This document shows positions 26,401 to 33,439 of a stretch of 45,685 nucleotides of DNA, one piece after another; the first letter of the stretch is position 1; each line of letters opens with the position of its first letter. The stretch lies in the IMG/VR virus record IMGVR_UViG_3300030107_004365, positions 1 to 45,685 of that record; one strand, written 5' to 3'. Below the pieces are notes generated by a model that saw only the letters and a program-made list of their open reading frames with translations, searched no databases and was not told where the DNA came from. The translations under genes were made by a program, and so were the position numbers. This stretch comes from a virus.

Positions 26401-29400
26401 CGAAAGCATAGCGGCGGGGGACTTGGTCAGAAGAGGCCAAGAGCGCATCTTCACCAAGAGGAAAGTGACCAAGATGGTCAAGGGGAAGAAAAAAGAAGTC
26501 ATGTCCGATGCGCCATCTGAGCGAGACCACCAACGTAGGTGGACAGAGAATGCACTGGCCGCAACCGGAGTTGATTTCGTTGAAGCGTCCCGTTCTTTCG
26601 ATTACTTCGTAAACTCGATGGGGCTGTTGGCAACGTGGGAAGTAATCGCGTCTACAAAAACAGAGGTAGGAGAACGCCTAGCCGCCATGTCTATTGACGA
26701 GAAAAGGTCGTTCACGGAGCAAGCGATGCGATTGATCATCGACCCTACTACCGGAGAAGACCTCCTCGCAAAGGAACTGGGCATAGCGCTATCCACAGCA
26801 AAAATCTCTATGGGGGGATACCAAGGCGGAGTTACGCCTAACGTCCTGTCCACCCTTTACCCCAACAAACCAAAAGACGTAGGGGGCAAGGAGACTTACG
26901 ACGACGACGCTATCCGCGCTTACGCACGGGGGCTGCAATACATCTTCATGCAGGACGCCGTGCCGTGGGCTAGGTTCGTTAAGCACACGAAGCAGGATGT
27001 TTTCTACAAAATATCAAAGCGTGGAACGACCTCCAGAGGGGGCGCTCGGTTTGAAACGCAGGAAGAAGCGGAGAAGTTCGCCGCGAGTGAAAACGCTAAA
27101 ATTGATACGGGCAAAGTTGTAAAGGTTGAAGATGGCGAGGGGTATCAAATCCAGAATAAAAAGGGCAAGCCATACAAGCTACGGAGCAAGGAAACAAAAA
27201 GGATGGAGGAGACCCCTGTCTTTGTTCCGACCGTCACCGAAGACCCCGACCTCACCGAGCAACAGCGTATCGACAAAGCCGATAAGGAAGCGAAGGAAGC
27301 AGCCGAGTCCTTTAGGCGAGACAACCTGATGCACATCGTTGGGGGCAACAACCAGTCCCACGGTGTTCGCCTCACTTTCGCAGAAGATTTAACAGAGTCC
27401 AAGGAACAAGAGATACAGGATTTCTTGTCGGCCACGCACCCCGACTTGGGGTTCACGAAGGTGGGCGTTAACCAGATAATTATAGTTAACTATAAGATGG
27501 ACTACATGAACATGCTTCCTGTGTTGACAGACGACACGTTTACTGATAAAATTATCGAACAATATGAGCAGGAAGCAGAACTTGAAGAAATCACAACAGT
27601 CGGAGAATACGGATACCACGACTGGAAAACGGACAAAGCGGGGGAGGGGATACTTACCCTCAGTCCCCGATTCGGACCCGATGTTCAAACGTGGATTCGT
27701 GGTCGGCGGGAGAGGTTTCAGCGGATCGCGCCCCAGCCCGAAGAAGGAAGACTAGCTTCCGGCATCACCGCCCGAATGGGCGACGAAGATTACGTCTTCG
27801 CAAGTGAAGCCATGCGGCGAGTGTTTGAGCCGCGCAGGGACAGGCTCAGAATTCGCACCGATGTAGAACGTGACGAATCGCCTGCCATCCAACTGACTGG
27901 GGACTCAGAAGAGCCGTCGTTTCTGGATGTAATCAAGAAAGCCCCGCAGAGACAGCAAGAGGCGAGGAAAGACGTTGGCAACGTGCCGATAAGACTGCGG
28001 GCAATCGACCGCGAGTTCTTTGCGCTTGAGCAGAAGCGGAAGCAAGCCCCCACCGCTGAAGAGAGAATCGAACTCAGCGAAAAACAACGGGACCTTATTC
28101 TGGAGGTAGCCACGCTCAAAGGTTACTCCCCGTCGCTATATCACGGCACCGCCCGCAAGTTAAGTGTGCAGGCTTTGTTCGCCAAGTATGGCATCTCACA
28201 CATCACGGCAGATGGAGACCCTGTAATGAACAAGGGGTATTCCGCGCAGCTTGTTCCCGATGATCTGCTGGATAACATAAAGGAGTTTGTAGATGAGAAG
28301 TCCTTTAACCACAGATATCCTTTCGAGGTTTACAAGGGGGCTGTCGGTGAGCATTACACTCCCGCAACAGGATTGATGTTTTTCACTCCTCGGGATTACT
28401 CTGCCAGATCCTTTGCAACGATGAAGACAGACCATATGGGGTCGGAAGATACATCGTTCTACAAGGGATCTGAATATTACGAACCTATCGTCCTGCCCAC
28501 ATTCATCAAGGCGGATAAGATCTTCGACCCACGGGAGGATTGGGAGCAGGTCGCCGACATCTTAAACAGGTTGAAAGCCGAAGGCAGACTTGGCAACTTG
28601 GCGTATTCCCCTATTACTCCACGAGGAGTTTCTCCGGCGGACCCTGTCCCGTTTCACCTCCCGCCCAAAGCAGAAATAAAAAGAGATGATGTTGCCGCTC
28701 AACACTCGGAAGATTACTACCGCATGGTCAACGGCAAGTGGGATTGGTGGGAAAAGCCAGAGGTAATAGACGCGGTGTTCGACATGGGATACGACGCGAT
28801 CCTTGTTTCGGAATACGCAAGTGATAAGCGGGTTGACCCAGACAGCACCTTCAACATCGCTGTGCGCGACCCGTCCAAAGTAAAGACCGCCCACACCAAA
28901 ACCTACGACAAGGGCGGGAACATAATCCCACCGTCGAAGCGGTTCGACGAGGGTAAGGACGCCCACATGTTTTCGGGTATCACGACGAGCTTCGGGCAGG
29001 AAGAAGGCGACAGCTTAACAGGCGAGCAAGCCAAGGAGCTGAAGGAAATCCAAGAGGAATACGACAGTATTCTCAACGAATATAGGGGCGTCCTTTCCAG
29101 CGACCCGAGGATAAGGAACGGATCGACTAACGCCAAAGAGGCTGCCCAGATCAAGACAATTCTTACTCAGACAGAAGAGGTGCAACAGGGCTACCTCTAT
29201 GAATTTCTCGGCGAGGAATTCGAAGGGTTTGGTTTCTCTCCTGACCTTGAAGCGTTCGGGGACGCTCCCGATATGTCGGTCCCACAAATGGTGGCGGACC
29301 AAATAACGAAAAGGCTACAGCCTCTCGTGGATAGGGCGGCTGAACTTACGGGGTGGTCGCGGCGGAACATGTATCATGGGACTAGCGTGGCGAAAGATAA

Positions 29401-32400
29401 GCGACCCAAGTTTGACACGTTCGACCCTAGCAAAAGCGATTTTGCCGGTAAGCTCGGCCTCACTTTCTTTTCCCCAAAAGTTCTCAAGGCTGAAGAGTTC
29501 ATCCAGATGCAAGAAACAGGGATCGACGGACACGCGGTCATACCCGTCGTAGCAAAAGACGAGATGAGTGTGTTTGACCCTCGTGTTAACTGGGAAGAAT
29601 TTATTGACGATATGGGCGTGGCTTTTGCCCGCGAGTATTTCGGTCCTAACGCCGAATACGCCACAGACGCGGAAGTTCTCAAAGATTACCGAGACACGAG
29701 ATCGTCATACGGCGACGTTGGAGAGGTGTTCAGTGAATCCATCCTCAATAAAATTAAGAGGGGCTACTGGCTATATTGGGAGAAGGCCGAACTGGTGGAC
29801 ATAATCATGTCTAAATACGACGGGATGCTCGTCACCGAAGTGGGGGGTGGAAACAGAATGCTCCCCGAATATGCGGGTGACGACGGCCTACCCAAAGACG
29901 AGCACATGAATCTCGCTATTCGTAACCCCAACCTCGTCAAGAGTGTGGCCCCGATAACCTTGGACTCGAAAGGGGAGATCGTTCCACTGAGCGACAGGTT
30001 CAACCCAGACAGCCCGAAATACATTCACTCCGGCGTCACAACTTTCGGAGCCGCCTCCGACCTCCCGTCCGAATTCAACTCGGAGGGCGTGGACTACAGC
30101 CAGTTCATCGAGGTCTTGGAAATGCCGTTCATCGAGAAGGGTGGATTCCAGAACGTGAAGGGGACGTTTATGAAGTTGTTCAAGGGAGAGACCGACCCGA
30201 CCGTGCAGCGTTACGTCAGGCAGCGGGACTCGTTCCTCAGAACTTCCGATAAGGTGGTCGATGAATACCACACCAAGTATAAGGCCGCGCTGAAAAAAGA
30301 CTTCCCGAACTCCGCAGACATTCCGTGGGACACCATCCAAGCGGCTACCGGAACCACGGACAACATCGACCCAGACCCAGACAACGTGTTGCTGGACGCA
30401 CGGAACAAGGTGAAGGATGCAGCTCACGCCCAGTATCAAAGCGACCTCGCCACCGAGTATGCGAAACACAAACAGGCAGAGGATGCCGAGCGGATTAAGA
30501 TAGACGCTGCCGAGTCAGACCCAGACAAGAGGCAGAAGCTATACTCCGCAGCAGCCAAAGCCCGTAAGTCAAAGCAGGAATCTTCTAAGGCCGCCCTTAA
30601 AGCCACCAAGGACGCCGCCTACGAAAAAGCCCAAAAGGATTACGAGGAGGACAAAGCCAAATCGTTCGACGCCAAGAAGGCCGACATGATCAAGGACCGG
30701 AACGAGGCGTTCGACAGTTTGCGTGAATCGGCCCCCAACTTGTTCCCCGTTCTCCTCGACCTCCGTCGGCTGACTGACGAACTGTCCGCGAAAGCCAAGA
30801 AGTTGTTCGGAAGGTTCTCCAAGAAAGACCTGAGCGTTAAGTTCGATAACAATATGGGACTTTACGTGACGCGCAGGTATCAGATGTTCTCCGACACAGA
30901 CTACGTTGAGCGCATTCTTACCTCGGAGGAGGACGGTGCGCGGGCTGTAAGGGACGCCGCCATCGACTTCATGCGCGACCAGTATATCAAGTTTGAATAC
31001 GACAGGTTCAGGAAAGATGGGAGAACGGATGCCGAAGCACAGGCAGCAGCCGAAGCTAAATACGACAGCCGCGAAGAAGGGAGCCAGTCGCTCGGATACA
31101 AGATGGTGCATGACTTCCTCAATTCATTTGATACTGAGACCGGAGCGGTAGACTTTGCGTCGGCGTTCGACTTGGCAGGTAAGCCCGCCTCCCTGCCCGC
31201 CCGAATGTCTGACTCACTCAAGGCGCTGACCAAAAACCTTGAAGGGAGGGCCGAGATCCCCAAGCCGCTCGCGGACTTGATGGGCGCGAACAACGTGCCG
31301 GAAGACAGCATCGACTCGCTCCTCTACACGATGGGGACGGTATCCAAGATTGCTGCCCACCAGTCATTCCTCAACGCAATGCGAGAGCAAGGGCAAGAGA
31401 GCGGTTGGCTTATGACCTCCACCCAACGGAACGAAGCGTTGAAGAAAGCCAAGACGAAAGAAGAGTTCGACCTGATCAACTCGATGAAGCCCGTCGTGTC
31501 CTCTGGTGCTGACAGTGGGTTGAACCCTCTGGCCGGAATGTATGCGACGAAAGAAGTCATCGAAGACATCCGCCCGATGTTCCAGCAGACGGTGCGGCAA
31601 GCCAACGACGCTTCTTCTCGGGCGATCCACAACGTAGTTACTTTCGCACAGAAAGCGACGGGAACCGCCATGGCTGCCAAGACATTGGGTTCAATCGGAT
31701 TCTACCTCCGCAACATGCTGAGTAACGTGCTGTTCTTCGGTCCAGCTCAGGGGTATTTCGGAGCGGCTAAATCTCTCTACTCTGGGAACCCACACAGCGG
31801 AACGGGTATGTCCGCCGCAATGGCTACGGGCCGCGCCTTCAGGGGCAACTCAGCCCAGACCAGTGCATACTTGCGGGAGCTTGAAGCTCTCGGTGTGTTC
31901 GGTGACGAAGTCCGCTCGGAGATTATGATTAAGCTGATGCGCGGAGAAGAGACTTTCGAGTCCCTTGAAGGGAAGCTAGCTGACCTCAACAAGAGAGCAG
32001 CCAAAGCTAAAGGGGCTAAGGCTCTCGCGTCTATCCATAACACTGCTGCCCGACTCGGGTCCGCAATGGATTCGTTCTACAAGATCGGATACTTTGAGCA
32101 CGAGTTGGCGGTCATTGAGAAGGCAGCCGAAGCAGAGAAGGGGATGCCACAAAAGGACCGGAAGTATTCTCTCATGTCCGACATGCAGAAGAAGCAGGCA
32201 GCCGCTGACATCGTCTCGGCCACCGCTCAGTCATACTCTAGGGCCATCCCACTCGTGAAGAAAATAAGCGGGTCCGGTGTTGGTCTCGTCATCGCACCGT
32301 TCATCCGGTTCACGGCGGAGGTTCCACGAATCGCGGTGAACACGTTCACGCTGGCGCGTAAGGAGATGAAGGATTCCAACCCAGTTATCAAGTCTCGCGG

Positions 32401-33439
32401 GCGGAGACGAATGGCTGGATTCGGGACGGTAGCAGTGTTCTCGACAGCCGCCCCCGCTCTTCTTATGCGGTTGTTGTCTGGGATGGGAGAAGACGAGGAC
32501 GAGGCATATCGCATGTCCCTCCCCCCTTATCTCAGAAACCATACTTTCTATTACTTCAAAGGGGACAGCGCCATCGCTAAGGCAGCGCGTAAACTGTCAG
32601 GAGGCAAGGAGGGAGACCTCACTACGTTCGACCTCACCTACCTGAACCCGTTCGCCGTGATCGCTGACCCGTTCCTCCGTGGAATGGAACACCTCGTCAG
32701 GGGGGAGCCCGTCACCGCTGCCGAGAAGATCATAACGACCGCATTTCTTGAGCCATACCTCGGGGACCAGATCCTCGCGGGGTCCATCATGGACGTTAAA
32801 GAGAACAGGGACGCCCGATCCGGCAGGCCGATTTTCGAGGAGTCCGATCCGCTGTGGCGGAAGATGGGCAAGCAAATGCTCTACGTGGGCAGGGAGGCTT
32901 ACGGTCCCCGAACTCCATTAAAAGTAATGGAGGCATTTCAGTCCGCTGGTGGAGAGGTTGAAAAGTTTGCCGACTCCCCGTTCGGGATAATCGCAAGTGA
33001 GTTTTATCCAGTAAGGCCCCGCGCAAATGACCCCGCCGATCAGTTCTCTCGGGTTGTATACCAACTTCGGGATGAGCAACGTCGAGTTCAGGCCCGATTC
33101 AATAAGCTCAAGCAGAGCAAGGGAATGGGTGAGGGGTCTGTGAGGAGCGTCTACAAAGATGTCTTGGAATCCCGCATGAGGATCAACCAAAGAATGTCCC
33201 AAGCATTACGCGGGTTCAACGGCCTTGGCGTAAAGAACTCTGAACTTTATAGCAAACTACGGGCTGCCCGATACGGGGACCGCCGAACCAAGTTGCTGTT
33301 TGCAGGGTTCATGGAGAACCCAGTCCCAACAACTGACCTCGTGCAGTCCCTGATGAGAACTACCCAAGGCCAGCAACGGCTCAAGTGGCTTATGAACGAG
33401 CAGTCGAAGAACCCCCGCTTCCTCCGGCTGGACGACTAG
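17465..33439 (+). CDS. Giant polyvalent virion-associated protein, 5324 residues
   Basis: One uninterrupted 16-kb frame. In order: a helical N-terminal part with hydrophobic segments (to about residue 810); SGIT at 878; coiled coil and linker regions; a zincin (HELIH 1664-1668); a degenerate zincin-like stretch (NEEVAH 1981-1986); a kinase-like domain (about 2172-2412); ADP-ribosyltransferase-like domain 1 (about 2420-2700); a DNA-glycosylase-like helical domain (about 2750-2970); ART-like domains 2 (YHGT 3559) and 3 (YHGT 3970); and a long helical C-terminal region. SGIT/SGVT recurs at 878, 2168, 2416, 2703, 3432, 3837 and 4189, mostly at domain borders. This matches the 'polyvalent protein' class described by Iyer, Burroughs and Aravind, thought to be carried into the cell with the DNA. 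The gene shares its stop bases with a convergent gene (CTAG, 33436-33439). Confidence 0.85.
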   Translation: MSEQTDTPTVNTLGYSEWSASNVYDDPLESRLKFGDYIREELIRADAYTPDIETGLRQGFTELLQEDGILAEDNSNAAEVEQRIADIQRGRTFDQLARSFQQSLATSEPDRQILSDYLSASSVESPSVEYTEELQPLLNNATEVVNKNRDQLLRTKVDSGELPMAKLSNGQLIVGESAAQMELVEALKASSEGGVGMGDAMAAQAQLSTPDGFDIPLYRIQKVAQASRLLAVERSENEDFDIQLDGLSTEAAESEYSFMDWVEKKASDVGRGIKNFFGSIMGQGEAIEKQEARREAIDEARGTNIKQLGAKYALKFDMRPEDMELAIEQMVLENAVNKEMFEFHDLDDDDIGKNLRVGGYGLPVMSMQAMVNKDVFDKTLAANPDLSEEVVNMLNKQRIGVLQSEFTRLDKFLSDSNVSDSWNTALVSGRSAGVEDYKILEGFIADEDNYNEFAERAAGIGMSFVNGVGQLFAAIPAVFGFDPAKDYLASVSQANADRRQLAAVFGEEFGFFQDAAETAFPMLIDIAATTLLAAGTAPLGGAGGVAYASLKAGGTATASMTAKGMVKAVTSSVFRKTGAKSAADQAEDLLAANLVKGSKEGAVDILNAYNSKLSSHLGNLPAIFLPAATRSGSATYGAVYNQLKQNPDVSPDEAHDRALGAMLMAGTFTGLLTSAFSTIGRGGMEDALLKGLSYKQMNRVGKSITGKLDGDLLSAAQIALKKTMKKYAFGGVKGIAKGVIDEGIEESIDEFVNGLITDAALHEDTPMLERLQQTFHAFALGGMMGGSVPLVQRGLRSLQPDVIRQREMSSFYDDVLEQMSTDLTESGAPITAEVVDTIVSDMRRKDARASVVPTAEEQAALIGRAEPEATEEGTQLPSGITPDPEMEALLGEKVNPDSVAKALSEVLAEDVPIAEGADPTTIEAKGNMLRQLELPLRESSSIENADHQAVRGLMQKRRALIEGAQLGSEMRAQVTPPAKRTFIDPARAEEAAAIEQNFRNTILAINEAEALYKKMEQQVAQSEVTGESSVRRALNKRVREGKAVSPEQAVELRGEVFKDRVLALKGLKIEKKVELEEVTQSPEEIASIDSIIDSGFPHVVSIAKLKKLNVPVNQRTTTDSFLSAANDRISSEIKARFPKIPVTKPEGGTALDVAYGEGKVFLDRFGVGQFNNDPLTMLSLLETGAPIVVEPDQLNSPTLNPAFKFFRVGDNIVVSDIVVPESGGLVSALTPADRVLALQPNYTRLVGLVERVTAIRSEELSSPDELIQSPFSPTEKITRQDVLTRLENNESVAGFLIPNTGQLSPEFTESALIELRLRAQESLFNGDPISLPSLGREVADTYMTEQKARLKHMRESFATTVSVNSVSALETDPDFNAVSESEDTYTAFPENAPPPFNESGIADMLKEVQSNALAAIDADPSLRQSFVNLVQNEVFESSTTDFNRTSSKQLFGFTLQWMAQGNNRANASSLAFQKALREGQFEMGSPVREALQLMGLSSTSVEGSPKTNPAYRAFLKDKLRPLKGGVTPSDAEVVSFHNYVRRSVGALMLRSQQRNLGKGYIQAVNKNGIAALGLKDGDSESIIEALRRIADVSDRAQKEYDSHLVSIARLLLGSPDFIRRIELSIDETNLNYAGKFDNLADGTPTISININGDNPRGVADTLLHELIHAYVTGVTRKPADLQTEQEVRAIDLLEGVITDIKSDFKKMSQQGTIFHLPTTIRQADFGVYKYHDTRIYDALSNVDEFVAHFLTSTDFQKFVKSILVTRNAPAEYSRFEQIIAAIRKFFRGASPEFDAAFSAVLDLSHSSVLAAGARRRSKRDLIGVEEFLNLPNKKSRTAKDFIADSVFPTDPATNNTAAKEPVTADAIVGKIAEDVSRSQEEAVRLSSGLQAATGVDVRAEQRGQQALERLISFVRNRVAPPEMRVDVDLNHPTMASVNSETGTMVINPTKLAALVKDLQNRNGGRPVSMRNQMNAVAVVINEEVAHAASVASLTRSEQQEIIDSMTFAEAEEAISNYGDEGSEAKRASLRDGWQNGNRDAQVEVMEEYLRQHAQKVTRGFSTEEEVAFIRRNPNVLQYVIRYFKRFLKKLGYYRARRDISPQLRTAVDRVVNEVRALEAGFRHISNLKPFDPNNPESVIEQFRKQANMNKPIERADEPKETERVMVDSGITVQVPEDAGDVINAREWDKVGRQLGSNMGGVYEDENGKKHYFKQSKTPEHARNEVLATILYETVGADVLPIRLATGKNAAGEDVLGTASEWREDFTDFDPEDPAMRKLAYDDFAVHAWLANWDVVGLVYDNLMVDGEGNVVHVDTGGALKFRAQGEPKGGAWNEEGSEFATLRVMGQAGEVFGDMSTADLQNSANKLRKMTDEVIRSAVESVMGVGVDSTDMVNTLIARRDNILNVAFGEGQFVSSGITATAGRDVQQQAGITAEVDAEYMAAVERGDTGTAQRMVDEATKAAGYPERGARAGVYRDGKPLLPSQRGLLGVGYYAVLDGTKEDVREFAGPIDANVRDDKSLESRVDNIALDLGSNPLFFDSTQGINIYIRENGLTDAYNAWAAYQETINAAYKKIGVDRPDSLEARRGSGFFRVSEEELAQAEKEMRDEGASEERIRERLEFEKGIKNYASTRPDASYLLESGFATAIIVDHSKSDGERDFKEVIVANPNQIKSAEPVTRDADGNVIPLSQRFDTTQESILRSGITVGDFDFDGDFPEGLEYDRFEDGRFRGAPLRKFQTGMLSEGEKPSEDPLTEKEVEELEERLKKLTVEGEVGRFWYEDAAKKILEITNGDVVEAEKLIALLAIYSPQTGVQVNTYFAIRGYEQHANNVSRKDYKVKTAVQDNKARAVLYDNKDWVGRKTDNFYKNIMFHIVQEATPEQLKAMRIDTAFLEDIQQPVTVDMWVYRALGYDTIGLTDKEGKGPFGFSEKMINRITYSLNQNLAEGEPRYEAHQVQAMIWTAIKARSEDKAVKKKTEAESIAAGDLVRRGQERIFTKRKVTKMVKGKKKEVMSDAPSERDHQRRWTENALAATGVDFVEASRSFDYFVNSMGLLATWEVIASTKTEVGERLAAMSIDEKRSFTEQAMRLIIDPTTGEDLLAKELGIALSTAKISMGGYQGGVTPNVLSTLYPNKPKDVGGKETYDDDAIRAYARGLQYIFMQDAVPWARFVKHTKQDVFYKISKRGTTSRGGARFETQEEAEKFAASENAKIDTGKVVKVEDGEGYQIQNKKGKPYKLRSKETKRMEETPVFVPTVTEDPDLTEQQRIDKADKEAKEAAESFRRDNLMHIVGGNNQSHGVRLTFAEDLTESKEQEIQDFLSATHPDLGFTKVGVNQIIIVNYKMDYMNMLPVLTDDTFTDKIIEQYEQEAELEEITTVGEYGYHDWKTDKAGEGILTLSPRFGPDVQTWIRGRRERFQRIAPQPEEGRLASGITARMGDEDYVFASEAMRRVFEPRRDRLRIRTDVERDESPAIQLTGDSEEPSFLDVIKKAPQRQQEARKDVGNVPIRLRAIDREFFALEQKRKQAPTAEERIELSEKQRDLILEVATLKGYSPSLYHGTARKLSVQALFAKYGISHITADGDPVMNKGYSAQLVPDDLLDNIKEFVDEKSFNHRYPFEVYKGAVGEHYTPATGLMFFTPRDYSARSFATMKTDHMGSEDTSFYKGSEYYEPIVLPTFIKADKIFDPREDWEQVADILNRLKAEGRLGNLAYSPITPRGVSPADPVPFHLPPKAEIKRDDVAAQHSEDYYRMVNGKWDWWEKPEVIDAVFDMGYDAILVSEYASDKRVDPDSTFNIAVRDPSKVKTAHTKTYDKGGNIIPPSKRFDEGKDAHMFSGITTSFGQEEGDSLTGEQAKELKEIQEEYDSILNEYRGVLSSDPRIRNGSTNAKEAAQIKTILTQTEEVQQGYLYEFLGEEFEGFGFSPDLEAFGDAPDMSVPQMVADQITKRLQPLVDRAAELTGWSRRNMYHGTSVAKDKRPKFDTFDPSKSDFAGKLGLTFFSPKVLKAEEFIQMQETGIDGHAVIPVVAKDEMSVFDPRVNWEEFIDDMGVAFAREYFGPNAEYATDAEVLKDYRDTRSSYGDVGEVFSESILNKIKRGYWLYWEKAELVDIIMSKYDGMLVTEVGGGNRMLPEYAGDDGLPKDEHMNLAIRNPNLVKSVAPITLDSKGEIVPLSDRFNPDSPKYIHSGVTTFGAASDLPSEFNSEGVDYSQFIEVLEMPFIEKGGFQNVKGTFMKLFKGETDPTVQRYVRQRDSFLRTSDKVVDEYHTKYKAALKKDFPNSADIPWDTIQAATGTTDNIDPDPDNVLLDARNKVKDAAHAQYQSDLATEYAKHKQAEDAERIKIDAAESDPDKRQKLYSAAAKARKSKQESSKAALKATKDAAYEKAQKDYEEDKAKSFDAKKADMIKDRNEAFDSLRESAPNLFPVLLDLRRLTDELSAKAKKLFGRFSKKDLSVKFDNNMGLYVTRRYQMFSDTDYVERILTSEEDGARAVRDAAIDFMRDQYIKFEYDRFRKDGRTDAEAQAAAEAKYDSREEGSQSLGYKMVHDFLNSFDTETGAVDFASAFDLAGKPASLPARMSDSLKALTKNLEGRAEIPKPLADLMGANNVPEDSIDSLLYTMGTVSKIAAHQSFLNAMREQGQESGWLMTSTQRNEALKKAKTKEEFDLINSMKPVVSSGADSGLNPLAGMYATKEVIEDIRPMFQQTVRQANDASSRAIHNVVTFAQKATGTAMAAKTLGSIGFYLRNMLSNVLFFGPAQGYFGAAKSLYSGNPHSGTGMSAAMATGRAFRGNSAQTSAYLRELEALGVFGDEVRSEIMIKLMRGEETFESLEGKLADLNKRAAKAKGAKALASIHNTAARLGSAMDSFYKIGYFEHELAVIEKAAEAEKGMPQKDRKYSLMSDMQKKQAAADIVSATAQSYSRAIPLVKKISGSGVGLVIAPFIRFTAEVPRIAVNTFTLARKEMKDSNPVIKSRGRRRMAGFGTVAVFSTAAPALLMRLLSGMGEDEDEAYRMSLPPYLRNHTFYYFKGDSAIAKAARKLSGGKEGDLTTFDLTYLNPFAVIADPFLRGMEHLVRGEPVTAAEKIITTAFLEPYLGDQILAGSIMDVKENRDARSGRPIFEESDPLWRKMGKQMLYVGREAYGPRTPLKVMEAFQSAGGEVEKFADSPFGIIASEFYPVRPRANDPADQFSRVVYQLRDEQRRVQARFNKLKQSKGMGEGSVRSVYKDVLESRMRINQRMSQALRGFNGLGVKNSELYSKLRAARYGDRRTKLLFAGFMENPVPTTDLVQSLMRTTQGQQRLKWLMNEQSKNPRFLRLDD
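18970..19885 (+). other. Giant protein: hydrophobic helical N-terminal region
   Basis: Residues about 503-807 contain several hydrophobic helices: TAFPMLIDIAATTLLAAG (near 516), AMLMAGTFTGLLTSAFS (near 661) and FALGGMMGGSVPLV (near 780). A GIEESIDEFVNGLI segment lies near 740. Amphipathic and hydrophobic helices like these occur in ejected internal virion proteins that cross the host envelope. This part may anchor or translocate the protein; no known domain is recognised. Confidence 0.5.
22240..22870 (+). other. Giant protein: zincin metallopeptidase domain
   Basis: HELIH at residues 1664-1668 (DTLLHELIHAYV) provides two zinc-binding His and the catalytic Glu. Glu1744 in NVDEFVAHFL has the E-x2-A context of the third ligand in gluzincins. 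The surrounding strand PTISINING is typical of the edge strand before the active helix. Such peptidases in polyvalent proteins may process the protein itself or cut host targets. Confidence 0.75.
23150..23800 (+). other. Giant protein: second, degenerate zincin-like region
   Basis: VVINEEVAHAASVAS (residues 1981-1986 for NEEVAH) has the layout of an HExxH helix, with the first His replaced by Glu. An edge strand (TGTMVINPTKL) lies before it and an acidic MEEYLRQHA follows. It looks like a zincin that has lost one ligand, so it is probably inactive or uses altered metal binding. Confidence 0.45.
23978..24700 (+). other. Giant protein: kinase-like domain
   Basis: Flanked by SGIT at 2168 and 2416. 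A glycine-containing strand (LGSNMGGVYEDENGKKHYFK) is followed by an invariant-type Lys near residue 2211 and RNEVLATILYETVG, resembling the N-lobe helix with its Glu. HAWLANWDVVGLVYDNLMV then gives the catalytic Asp and Asn, and HVDTGGAL (Asp about 2314) the metal-binding Asp. The order matches HipA and PI3/4-kinase-like folds. It may phosphorylate a host protein after entry. Confidence 0.6.
24720..25570 (+). other. Giant protein: ADP-ribosyltransferase-like domain 1
   Basis: Residues about 2420-2702. AGVYRDGK, then LLGVGYYAVLDG with a following REFAGP, resembles the R-x-S/T...G-x-G-x-Y-A core of phage ART domains. The end VIVANPNQIKSAEPVTRDAD followed by IPLSQRF is the closing signature I know from ART-PolyVal domains. 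The catalytic Glu is not obvious. Confidence 0.5.
25720..26360 (+). other. Giant protein: DNA-glycosylase-fold-like helical domain
   Basis: Residues about 2752-2966 are helical. KTDNFYKNI (about 2861) is followed by a VTVDMWVYRAL motif near 2901, and then by AHQVQAMIWTAIK. This K-x-x-N-F-x-x-N-I ... V-T-x-D-x-W/H pattern resembles HhH-GPD-like modules found in phage proteins, where Asp would be the catalytic acid. DNA contact is inferred; the fold needs a structural check. Confidence 0.45.
28100..28980 (+). other. Giant protein: ADP-ribosyltransferase-like domain 2
   Basis: YHGT at residues 3559-3562 is the NAD-binding His-Gly-Thr of diphtheria-toxin-like ARTs. GLMFFTPRDYSARSFA then gives the F-(S/T)-P strand, KIFDPREDWE and GYDAILVSEY the core and probable catalytic Glu. 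VRDPSKVKTAHTKTYD with a following PPSKRF forms the closing signature before SGIT 3837. Confidence 0.65.
29330..30028 (+). other. Giant protein: ADP-ribosyltransferase-like domain 3
   Basis: A second YHGT at residues 3970-3973 is followed by GLTFFSPKVLKAEEF, SVFDPRVNWEEF, YWLYWEKAEL, YDGMLVTEVGGG and IRNPNLVKSVAPIT with PLSDRF, then SGVT at 4189. The block order is the same as in domain 2, so the two are duplicates that have diverged strongly; the third block, domain 1, is more distant. Confidence 0.65.
30032..33436 (+). other. Giant protein: long helical C-terminal region
   Basis: Residues about 4190-5324. A charged coiled-coil stretch (about 4320-4430) comes first. A region with AAKTLGSIGFYLRNMLSNVL (near 4740) recalls the LPD38-like 'large polyvalent protein-associated' segment. 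A hydrophobic stretch (VAVFSTAAPALLMRLLSGMG) and YLNPFAVIADPF follow near 5000-5070. This part probably anchors the protein in the virion or membrane. Confidence 0.5.

Larger units (their letters stand above)
20096..30040 (+). repeat. Seven dispersed SGIT/SGVT linker motifs in the giant protein
   Basis: Codons for Ser-Gly-Ile-Thr (Val in the last) start at 20096, 23966, 24710, 25571, 27758, 28973 and 30029. The base before each motif group codes different residues, so this is a conserved short peptide in otherwise unrelated linkers. Most copies sit at or near domain ends. Confidence 0.85.
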
